A DNA stretch of 64,000 nt, taken from contig NC_134576.1 of the NCBI RefSeq assembly GCF_050947875.1, positions 54,316,255 to 54,380,254 on the forward strand, read 5' to 3'. A program made the position numbers and the translations under genes. Positions 23,401 through 35,400 of this stretch are shown here, piece after piece. The notes beneath the pieces were generated by a model. That model was not told the DNA's origin. It saw nothing but the letters and a program-made list of their open reading frames with translations, and ran no database searches. Positions within the stretch are counted from its first letter, which is position 1. The number at the start of each line of letters is the position of its first letter. The DNA comes from Dermacentor variabilis (Eukaryota > Arthropoda > Arachnida > Ixodida > Ixodidae).

Positions 23401-26400
23401 GAAGGAAATTTACAGAAGGAAAAAAAAATTTGTAGGAGTGCATACGGCAGGCATTGCCAAATCCTGACTGGAAGCATACTAATGTCACTGAAAAGAAAAG
23501 TATACAAACATTGCATTATACGGGTGCTAACATATGGGGCGGAAACTTGGAGACTGAAAAAGAAGCTCGAGAACAAGTTAAGGACCGCGAAAAGAGCGAT
23601 GGAACGAAAAATGTTAGGCGTAACCTTAAGAGACAGGAAGAGAGCGGTGTGGATCAGAGAGCAAACGGGAATAGACGATATTCTAATTGACATTGACGGA
23701 AAGAAGTGGAGCTGGGTATAGGTCATGCAATGCGTAGTTCGATAACCGGTGGACCATTAGGGTTACAGAATGGGTGTCAACGTAAGAGAAGCGTAGTTAA
23801 GGAAGGCAGAAAATTAGGCAGGGTAATGAAATTATTAAATTCACAGGTGCAAGTTGGGATAAGCTAGCGCAAGACAGGCGTAATGGCAGATCGCTAGCAG
23901 AGGCCTTCGTCCTGCAGTGGACATACAAATAGTCAGATGATGATGATACCTATAGGAGGCTTCTGGTCTTGACCACTCATTGTGAGGCACGATGTAGTAT
24001 ATAGCATAACAAACGGTCGGGCGAGCTGGAGTGAGTGCCAAAAGGTAGCGATGTCCTGCTGCCACGTGACCGTCTTTAGTGTCATCACATCACGACAAAG
24101 AAGAAACTAAGCCGAAACTTAGCGTGGAAAAACTATTGCGTTAAAATATTTAGGAACTCTTAGTTTCGCCAGTACTTTCTTTCTATGGTTTAGACGTCCC
24201 GGACTTTGACTCAATGCAAAAAATGAAGCATCGGAAATATCGTGTCAGTAAACGCTTGAAACTAAATGCCCTTCCAGGCGTAGTGCCTTCTCACAACCCA
24301 TTCCGTTGTCTAATGCGTACTCTGATTCTCAATGTCACCAGTTGTGGCTACACTTGATAGATACATTCCTGGATTATACCGAAGTCATTCTGCGTAGAAA
24401 CCATACCTTATAACGTTTTTTCCTTTTATTTTTGGTCGCAAGATCCCTCGATACTTGAAGTTGAAGGTTCCACTTGTGTGCTTGCTGCTCACTGCTGTAA
24501 GGGTTCGCGGTGGCTCACACTGCAAAGATAAATCAAATAAGAATAAATGCCAACAAGCCCTATTGTATTCACTTCTGTGAACTTAATTTTGTTGCTCAAA
24601 CGAAACCAGTCGAATAGAGCGCAAATGTCGTATCCGCCGTAGACAAACTATGCGTGTGTGAAGGGAGAAAGAAAAGCGTGTGTGGTGTCTTGCTTCGTCC
24701 TCCGCATAAGTGAGCAAACGAACTTCCCCCCAAGGCCCGGCCTCGCCTCAGCCTCCAATCATGACCTCACTCAACATCACTCACTGAGACTTCAGCTGAG
24801 TTAATATAGCGGCTGCCAGTGCTCATATGTATGGCTTGTTTCAACAGCGTTGTCGAGGAGAACTTATTTGTTGTGTGGCTTACTTGGTACGGGTTCGTCC
24901 AAGACGAACTCATCGAGGTCGAGCCCTCAAATTCAGCCTCACTTCGTCAAATCTGGCAGTGGAACGCGCATCTCACACGTCTCGCACAGAAACGAAAGAG
25001 CGATAACAGTGATATTTCGGTGAAGGAGATCACGGGCGAAAACTGAAGCAGATACCTGCCAATCCATAAGGATCAGTGGCGCCACACTGACGTCACCGGC
25101 GCCATGTTTCAGGCGCGATACTAAACAGGAAAAATGAAGGGCTGGGGGCAGGCACGTACCTGGCATTTTATTTCGGGGGGGGGGGGGGGGCACCACCTCC
25201 AACTTCATCATCATCATCATCATTATCATAATCCTGTTTTATGTCAATTGCACGACGAAGGCCTCTCCCTGCGGTCTCCAATCACCCCTGTCCTGCGCCA
25301 ACCGATTCCAACTCGCGCCCACGAATTTCCTCCTAATTTCATCGCTCCACTTAGTGTTTTACCTACTTGGGACAGTAATACCTACTTGTAGTAATACCTA
25401 CTTGGGACAGGTAGTGACGGCGGATCCCGATCATGAGACGGAAATAATCAGGAGAATAAGAATTGGCTGGGGTGCGTTTGGCAGGCATTCTCAGATCATG
25501 AACAGCAGGTTGCCATTATCCCTCAAGAGAAAAGTATATAATAGCTGTTTCCTACCAGTACTCACCTACGGGGCAGAAACCTGGAGGCTTACGAAAAGAG
25601 TTCTACTCAAATTGAGGACGACGCAACGAGCTATGGAAAGAAGAATGATAGGTGTAACGTTAAGGGATAAGAAAAGAGCAGATTGGGTGAGGGAACAAAC
25701 GCGAGTTAATGACATCTTAGTTGAAATCACGAAAAATAAATGGGCATGGGCAGGACATGTAATGAGGAGGGAAGATAACCGATGGTCATTAAGGGTTACG
25801 GACTGGATCATACGGGAAGGGAAGCGTAGCAGGGGGCGGCAGAAAGTTAGGTGGGCGGATGAGATTAAGAAGTTTGCAGGGACGGCGTGGCCACAATTAG
25901 TACATGACCGGGGTTGTTGGAGAAATATGGGAGAGGCCTTTGCCCTGCAGTGGGTGTAACCAGGCTGATGATGATGATGATGACTTAGTGTTTTGTCGTC
26001 CTCGATTGCGTTTCCCTTCTCTTGGTACCCATTCTGTAACCCTAATGGTCCAACGGTTATCTAACCAGCGCATTACATGACCTGCCCAGCTACATTTTTT
26101 CCTCTTGATGTCAATTAGAATATCGTCTATACCCGTTCGCTCTCTGATCCAAACCGCTCTCTTTCTCTCTCTTAACGTTGTGCCTAGCAATCTTCGTTCG
26201 ATCGCTCTTTGCGCGGTCCTTAACTTGCTCTCAAGTCTCTGCCCCATATGTCAACACTGGCAAAATGCACTGATTGCACACCTTACTTTTCAGTAATAAT
26301 AGTAAGCTTCCAGTCAGGAGCTGGCAATGTCTGCCGTATGCGATCCAACCTATTTTTATTCTTCTGTGAATTTCTTTCTCATGATCAGGGTTCCCTGTCA

Positions 26401-29400
26401 TTAATTGACCTAGGTAAACGTACTCCTTCACAGTCTCTAGTGGCCGACTGGCGATCATGATCTCTTGTTTCTTTGCCCGGCTATTTATCATTATCTTCAT
26501 CTTTTGCATATTAGTATTCAACCCCACTCTTACACTCTCTCTGTTAAGGTCTCCAATCATTTGTTGTAACTCGTCTGCAACAATGTCATTGGCAAACTGA
26601 AGGTTGCTGAGATATCTGCCGTCGATCTTTACTCCTAAGCCTTTCCAGTTTAATAGCCTGAATTCTTCTAAGCACTTCTAAGCACTTCTTCTAAGCCCTT
26701 TCTCTATAGGTATCTCCCTGCTTTTCTTGTGTAGGATTAAGGTAGCTGTAGAACCTCTGTAGATATTATTACGCGAAGGACGAGTCAGTAAGACGAGAAA
26801 CTATTTACAGAATATATTTACAACAACGGTTGCAGCGCTGACCGGTTAGATTCGCAGCGCGAGCCCAGTTCGTTCTTCCTCCTCTTTTCTGGAGTGATGG
26901 CGCCTACGCACCTCGTTCAAACAAACAAATACCACACGCATGTAGCAATATTTTCCAAGCTTTTTACATGAGCGTTCTGTACTCCTTGATTACGTAGTAC
27001 CCCTATGATTGCTGGTATCTCTACTGAATCAAATGCCTTTTCGTAATCTATACAAGCCACATAGAGAGGCTTATTGTACTCTGCAGATTTCGCGATAACC
27101 TGATTGATGACATGGATGTGATCCATTGTAAAGTATCTCTTCCTGAGGCCAGCCTGTTCCCTTGGTTGACAAAATCTAGTGTTGCCCTTATTCTATTGGA
27201 GATTATTTTGGTAAATATTTTATATAATACTGAGAGCAAGCTAATGGTCCCTCTTTCGTGGATTAGTATAATGTCTGCATTCTTCCAGTTTTCTGGGACC
27301 CTTGCAGTCAATAGACACTTCGTATAAAGATACGCCAGTTTTCCAAGCATTACGTCTTCTCTATCTTTGATTAAACCAACTGTTATTCCACCTTCTCCTC
27401 CCGCTCTTCATCGTTTCATGTCTTGCAGGGCCCTTCTGACCTCATCGCTAGTTATAGGAGAGTTTCTGTATCCTGTTCATTACTGTTTCTAAGTGAGGTA
27501 TCGTGACTCCTCTGGGTACTGTATACAGGTAAACTTAGAATTTTTCCGCTGCTTTTACTATATCTTCGAGATTGCTGATGATATTATCCTTCTTATCTTT
27601 TAGTGCATACATCATGGTTTGTCCTATGCCAGGTTTCTTTTTTTACTGATTTCAGGCTGCGTTCATTTCTTACGGCTTCTTCAGTCTTTCTCATGTTATA
27701 GTTTCCAATATCAGTTATTTTCGCCTTGTTGATCAGTTTTGACAGTTCCGCGAATTGCGTAACGCTGTGCGGCCGCCAGTCCCATACAACCGCGTAGAGC
27801 GCAGGACTCTGGGATTCTAGACGTACTGCGCTCACTGCGAAAGGTTAGAAAAACACCCACATAAGCACAGCAGAGAAGTGGCTACGTGAGCCGGTTCGAC
27901 CGATAACTGTAGAAGCGTCATTCAAAACAAGTAATTGTTCTCCACTTCCGGCGGCGTTTTCCCTACTTCTTTTTTAAATAAAAAGATGTTGATCCATAAA
28001 TATTCTCATAAACAACGGTTAACCTTTTTATCATTCGCTTTTGCTTGCAGTTTGGTTGTTGCCTCGGCTCTCTCCCTTAGTAAATCGCTTAATTTCTCAA
28101 CTCCTTGCGATTTTTGTTTCCAGTTGCCAATCTTGCACGAAAAGTGATATACAATTAGTGAAAAACAGACGAGGTAACGGGTGACAGTCATCTTGCTTAT
28201 GAATTTAAGGGTTATTGCAGGGTTTCATGATAGACGCTCTTTCACATTATTTTATTTCCCACCTTATCTAACCCATATCACGTGTATATGGTTCCGGGCA
28301 TCTGCCAGCGTCGCGGCGAGCCGTAACTCAAGGAAATAATGAAGCAAAGGGATAAGTTAAAAGCAATTGGCGTTTTTTCCGGCCGCAACTCGTTCCATGA
28401 GAGTACAGACTAGCTGAGTAACAGCCGCATCCCTCTCCTGGTCCCAGGATCAGCCTAAACAAAGAAGGTTGAACTAACAAAAGCAACAGCTATGTGCGTG
28501 ACGGTTGAATAGATGGTGACAACTGAACGCATCTCGAGTTAATCGCGCGGGTGCGGAATCTATGAGAAAACTGTCCTTCACATTACAAGAGATGCCGATA
28601 ACTACCGCCATCTAAAAGGAGTGGAAAAGGCAGCATAATGCTGACCGATGAACAGCTGCCAAGTCTCAACATTGATCTGGCGGCGCTTTAGGAATGTGTG
28701 AGGAGTGGTGGCGGGGGTGGGGATGGGGGGGTATGCCACTTGATATCGGGGGGGGGGGCGCGCCCCCCCGCCCCCCCCCCCCTGTATAGGTGCCTGGCTG
28801 GGGGTATGGTTTGACTTAGGCCTTTCTCTGTAATTAATCAACCTCTTCCCGCCAAACAAGTACAGATACAACTTCGAAAGACCATATTACTAGTCTGATA
28901 CCGTTTTATTTAGAGGTCACGTGATTTTGACTGCGCGGAACGCAATTTGCAGCTCGCCCATGGGGCCGCGTTCATATTGTCATATTCCAGGTTCGATGCC
29001 TGTGGAACTCGACCTCGAGGGTATGGTCCAGGGGAAGAACAACTTCTGGTCTTACTCCAAGGGACAACTGAAGCACAAACTCGACAAGATTTCCCTCTCC
29101 AACGGAATCACGTGGACGAACGACAACAAGACAATGTTCTACAACGACTCCGTGCCCGGGAAGGTCTTCGCTTTCGACTTTGACCTTGCGTCCGGTGATA
29201 TAAGTGAGTGCGCTTTCTTGAGCGTGGCTTACGACAACCGACTTGATCCTATGGAACTGAGTATAGTTATACGGAGGGCTTATACATACAAAGCGCAGAT
29301 CCACAACATCGAAAGCAAAGTTCGCTCTTAAAAATCAGAACCGCGTGTAAAGAATTTTTGCATTTAAAACATGGCGAGCTACGTTGTGGGACAATTATAA

Positions 29401-32400
29401 TGGGAAATTCGCTGCGAGATTGAATATCCGACTTTATACATGCGCTGTAATTAATGCCCACTTTCTCTCTTTTCTACTTCTTAAGCTTTGCAATGAGTAA
29501 ACATGAGAGTCACCTATCGTACTGTAATATATTATGAACATTGTAGGGTGCACGAGTGCGATGCCTTGGCATCTTCAACTTTTTCTGATCACATTCTTTT
29601 AATGCGTGAGCTTTGGGAGTTTCAAAGTGGAAAAAAGCGTGTGTTTGAAGAGAGCTACACACACACATATATATATATATACATATATATATTAGTGCGA
29701 CTGCTCCAGTGTGAACGGCGGCCTGCTCCGAACTACCGCCAGTTGCACTTCTCTACTCCAAGAGAAAGGGCGTGCGTCGAGAAAGGTCCTGAACAATACT
29801 TTGAAATGTGGTGAACGCGGTTTCAGCCATGGAGCCGGGACCTCAGGGGTGCGACGTAATGTTAGCGCATGTCTCTCGCATTTAAAACTCAATCATCGCT
29901 GAATATATATATTTTTCAATGGGACATGCATGTTCCTGAGGGTTACGATTTGACTGTAATATGTTTGCTGTTTGTCTTTTGTTTATTGCTTGTAAACGAA
30001 AAAAGCTAAGCTCTAGTGACTGTTGAAAGCCGATTTTCTATTTACTTTATCTGTATTTATCAAAATTGTTCACAACGCAAAATTTTAGAACTCGGAAATA
30101 TGAAAGTTACAACTCTGTAACTCAGTAGCGAAAAACGACATCACAATTCTGTAAATTGCACGCAACGATGCATATAAAGCGGCATCACAGTTGAGCCCGA
30201 GATAAAGCTTCTTTTTAGGAGCACTTCGAACTAAAATGTTATAGAAGGGGGCGAGGGAATGGACGTTAAATTCTACTAAACGCAAAACACTATAATTTTG
30301 ACGTTACTCTAACGGCATGGTTCCTTCGTCTTGGGTACGATTTCTAACCTACCCGTTAAGACAGTTACCCACTCTAAGTACTTAGGTGTTATTGTTTTTA
30401 ACGATCTCGACTGCTGTAGGCATCCAACTAACGTGATCTCGCCGGGTAAGGAGTCTTTGGTTACATTAAACCGTCAACTACGAAACGTACCAAAGCACAT
30501 GAAACTACTAACTCACCAGAGACTAACGCGACCCGAACTAAATATACGTACGCATAGAGCCCTCACCGAATTTACCTCAGTAACGCACATGAAGCCTTTC
30601 ATAATCGCGCCATTCGTTTTATCATCTCTTCTGTCTCATATAGCACCAACCTATCTTCATTCAAAGGCATTCTCGCACGAGGTTGCTTTAGTATTGTGTG
30701 TGTTTTTTGCATAGTGATAAGCTATAGCAGTAAAATGACGACTAAAAACCGTTTCCGGTTGACGTTTTAGGGCTAGCTATGGCTTATCATCAATACACTG
30801 ATGTTATCACAATGCACTTAATCTCCCCCTACACGGCTCGCCACCGTCTATTAGATTCTCTCACACGAGCAATTTATTAAGCATAAATTGTTCTCGCGCC
30901 CACGCTGTTACTTTAGCATCTTTTTTTTTTATTGAACAGCCAAAGACTGGGATGACTCTGCTTATATGCGATATCGCAGTCGTCACACCTCTTCATCTCC
31001 CTTCACATCAGAAGATTCCCCGCATCGTACATTTTATCAAACGGCAATGCGCATTTTTTTCTAACCCTAACCGTTGTGGAATACCTCTAGAGCAGTCTTT
31101 ACGGTAATAAACTGACAGCGGAAGCTTTTACAAGGCTATTGAGACTGATGTATGTTTCTCTTTTTGCGGTTTCTGTTTACCAGTAATGCGTTGCATGAGG
31201 CTAGTGCCCGCAATGACTGGGCGTTTCGCAATTGCAGCAAATATACGAAACGGCCTGTAATTTTTCTTCCCCCGTGCCTTACGTTTCGGAAAAGAGACCT
31301 TTTATTTGTTAATGCAATATAATGGCGATAAAGTTCAGTACTTTTTTCTCGCCCATTGGATGCGCAGGAAGCAAACGAGATATGTGAATATGCTCTGAAA
31401 AAAAGTTTGCACCCTTGCATGTGGTTCTATTTTGCCCCCAAACAAGAATCGTCATCTATCTTGCCCGCATTTCCTTTCTTTAGCGCTGCAAGGCCGGTAC
31501 TCCCTACTCACGAACGGCTTGCGCGTCATCAGGTGACACAGCACTCTCGACAGGAACGTAGCGAGCGCCGAGTTTTCAATAGAGGAAACGCAAGAAATGT
31601 ACATGACAATTATTGTTTGGGGACAAGATAAGCCCCAAAGGGTGTCAACTTTTATTAGAGTATAGTTGTTATCCTTTTATTTCCAGATTTCTTGGGGGGA
31701 GGGGGGGGGGCAAGAATGAACAATTCCTTTTCCGTAAAAGTACCCATATGTGAGGCATAAGGCATAACGTACTCTTTAAAAATTTACACCATTTGGGGTT
31801 TATCTTGTCCCATAACGATAATCGCCCTAAATCTCCCCCGCGTTTCGTTTCTTTAATGCTGCGAGTCCGGTACTTCCAAGTCACGAATGGCTTGCGCGTT
31901 ACCTGCATGACACAACATTCTCGACAGGAAAGTAACGAGCACTGAGCTTTCGAGAAAGGAAACGCAAGCGAGGCAGATGACGATTGTTATTGTGGGACAA
32001 ATATACACCTGAAAGGGGGGCAACTGTTTTAAGAGCGAAAGAACGCCTTTGTATCAGCCGCTCTCACTTTGAGGCAGCTTGTAGAACGCTTGCATTTGCG
32101 AAAATGAATATTGACATCCGTGAGCCCCAATGGATGCCACCGTGCGAGTTTTTTAGATGCGTTCACTGTCGTGGGAAATTGTGCTTATGCAGAGCATTGT
32201 TTTCTGAATCATAATGATGACACGCTGGCAGAATTTTTGTTTTAACAGCTACACATGGGACGTCAAAATGCAGCTTTATCTTTCTTGAGCGCCCCTGTTC
32301 CAGGCCCGCTATGGTCGCTCAGCGGCCATGGCTTGCGCTACTAAACACTAGTTGACCGGTTCAAACCTCAGCCGCGGAAGCCGCATTTCGATGTGGAAAA

Positions 32401-35400
32401 CAAAATTGAACTCACTCGTACTGTGCATTTGGTACACGCTAAAGATACCCAAGTGTTCGAAATTATTAAGGGGCCCCTCTACGGCGTGCCGCATAATCAG
32501 ATCGTGGTTTCGGCACGTAAAATCTAACAACTAATTTTTTTAGTCCCGCTCTAATTCTGGAGCTCAGTATCGAAAAGGCAAAATGGACAACCGCTTCCAA
32601 TAAAATCAAAGGGCACTAATAAATAAGAGTAAATTAGTTTTGGCTGTGTGGTACCATTTCAACTATCTACTTTCGTATATTAGGAAAGAAAAGGTTTCGT
32701 TACTAGCGAATAAAATTAAAACTAAGGGTTTTTTATCTCAAATTTCGCGCGCAAATCGCACTGCCGATACGTCAGTGTTGCGTCACTGATGACAAACTAT
32801 GTTCGTGAGTTCGGGTAATTTCGGAGCTAAAAAAACCCTGAAAACTTGAGGTCTACTCTTTGGCTACTTTAACCTGCAATGTGTGAGCATTCCTTCCAAA
32901 ACACAATTAGCATGACGCGTGTAAAATGCTGTCAATTCATGAAGTCAAGGGAGGTTAGTGCAAGAAAACCGGATGCTTTCGCCACATCTATTTCTTTGCA
33001 GCGCCTTTTCATACAAAAACCAAATTTGACTTTATACTTACTTTATACTTTATATACTTGCTTACATACTTATTTTTTATACTTCATCATCATCATTATC
33101 ATCATGGCTACGCCAACTGCAGGGCAAAGGACTATCCCATACTTCTCCAACTACCCCGGTCATGTGCTACTTGTGGCCATGTTCTCCCTGCAAAATTCTT
33201 AATCTCATCCACCCACCTAACTTTCTGGCGCCCCCTGCTACGCTTCCCTTCTCTTGGAATCCACTCCGTAACCCTTAATGACCATGGGTTATCTTCCCTC
33301 CTCATTACATGCCCTTACCATGCCCATTTCTTTTTCTTTATTTCAACTAAGATGCCATTAACTCGCGTTTGTTCCCTCACCTAACCTTCTCTTTTCTTAT
33401 CCCTTAACGTTACACCCATCATTCTTCTCTCCATAGCATGTCGTGTCGTTCTCAATTTAAGTACAACACTTTTCGTAAGCCTCCAGGTTTCTGCCTGTAG
33501 GTGAGTGCTGGTAAGACACAGCTGTTATACACTTTTCCCTTGAGGGATAATGGCAACCTGCTCTTCATGATCTGAGAATGCCTGCAAACGCACCCCAGCC
33601 CATTCTTATTCTTCTGATTATTTCAGTCTCATGATCCGGATCCGCGGTCACTACCTGCCCCAAGTAGATGTATTCTCTTGCCACTTCCAGTTCCTCGCTA
33701 CCTATCGTAAACTACCGTTCTCTTCCGAGACTTTTAAACATTACTTTAGTTTTCTGCAGATTAATTTTTATATGCACCCTTCTGCTTTGCCTGTCCAGGT
33801 CCATGAGCATGCATTGCAATTGGTCCCCTGAGTTAATAAGCAAGACAATATCATCAGCGAATCGCAAGTTACTGGGGTATTCTCCATTAACTCTTATCGC
33901 CAATTCTTCCCAATCCAGGTATCTGAATGCCTCGTGTACTTGTATACTGTAATTTTATGCCTACTTATACTTTATACTTATACGTCCTGTATACTTAGGA
34001 CACTACCGAAAAGATACGACGCAATCGATGACTGGCTGACTGAGCCGACACAGTGCTGCTAATGCGACCGGGTTAACGGAGCTTACCACGGCCCTTGTGG
34101 TCACCGCGCAAAACACTAATTAATTGATCGATAATTGGGTTTCATGCCAGAAAGGGTAGTTCTGGTCAAATAGCGCGCCAAACATATGGTGCAATGAGTT
34201 AACAGTTGTTTATGAAGTTAAGGCTGCAACATGGCTGTAAAAGGCAAACTCGAGAGTGGACACCGTCACACCCTCACAGCCATTTCCAAGTAGCCTCTCC
34301 CCGTCGTCCCAATACTCACGGACAGGCGGCCGATATCCAATAAATGTTTCCTTCTCTCTGTCGTCTCATTATCAGCCTTATTCTTGTGTCTACTACAGAA
34401 TGAAGGCGCCTCTTCCTGCGATATCCAATTACCCCCACCTTGCACTGGTTGATTCCAGGTGATGCCTGCAAATTTCCTCACTTCATCCGGCCCTCCCCAT
34501 CTGGCGTCTTCGACTGTACTTACCTTTCCTAGGGAACCATCTTGCAACACTGATAGACCACGGGTTCCCTGCTCTATACGCATTCCGTGGCCTGTCAAGC
34601 TCCATTCGTTTTTCTTTTTTTCACCTGTTACTGTCAACTAGAATATTGGATACCCCCTTTACGGCCTAATCCACACCGCTGTCTTCCTGTCTTGTATAGC
34701 GTTATGCCTAAGATTCTGCGTTGAATCGCTCGTTACGCATTCCTTAACCTTTGGTTATCTGCTTAGTCCATTCAATCTCTTCTGTAAGCCCGTTTCATGT
34801 GCCTTTAAGGACGTAACTCAATGATGCCTGAACTTGCGCAAAAGGCGAATAGGCAGAACTACGGGGTTTCCTTGCGGCAGTTCTTGGCATGACTCGGCGC
34901 TGAAAGAGTTGGTCAGCCTTCGAAAGTGATTGATCCGTGCAGGTAACCGGCGTGTGCTGGCCGAGTTCAAGGTGACCCCCGGCTACCAGCAGCTGGGCGT
35001 TCCCGACGGCATGACCATAGACGTCAACGACAAGATCTGGATGGCCTGTTTTGCAGTAGGCGCTGTGGTGCAGATCGACCCTGAGACCGGTACGTATACA
35101 AGGCGGCCAACGGACGGCCTCGGCAGGCTTATCGTTTTCTAAAATTTAAAAATACATATCCCACCAGTTTTTCTTTTATTTCATTTTTTTTTGTTTCTTT
35201 CCGTGCGAACAGATCTTCCTTTTAAATCGCCCATAAGAGATAATGCAAACCCGCTTTGGTTCCTCAGTGGCTATGGTGTTAGGCTGCTGAGCACAAGGTC
35301 GCGGGATCGAATCCCGGCCACGGCGGCCACCTTTCGATGGGGGCGAAAACACTTGTGCCCTTAGGTGCACGTTAAATAATCCCAGGTGGTCGAAATTTCC

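Larger units (their letters stand above)
25140..28804. mobile_element. 3.65-kb composite insertion in intron 2 with nested LINEs
   Basis: The 9-mer GGCTGGGGG occurs at 25140-25148 and 28796-28804 but once in copy B, so 25149-28795 is an insertion. Its ends are loosely inverted: CAGGCACGTACC then poly-G on the left, and the complement of AGGCACCTATACAGGGG on the right. Inside is a minus-strand RTE LINE, itself interrupted by a plus-strand RTE. No transposase was seen, so the outer element's class is unknown. Confidence 0.7.

Noticed and set aside
24819..25046. 75-residue ORF conserved at 62642-62854
   Set aside because: Conserved in both copies, but so is the surrounding non-coding sequence; no domain and different N-termini.
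28940..28990. Alternative exon 3 acceptor TTTGCAG
   Set aside because: Gives the wrong phase after exon 2; TATTCCAG at 28990 restores the frame and matches the family alignment.
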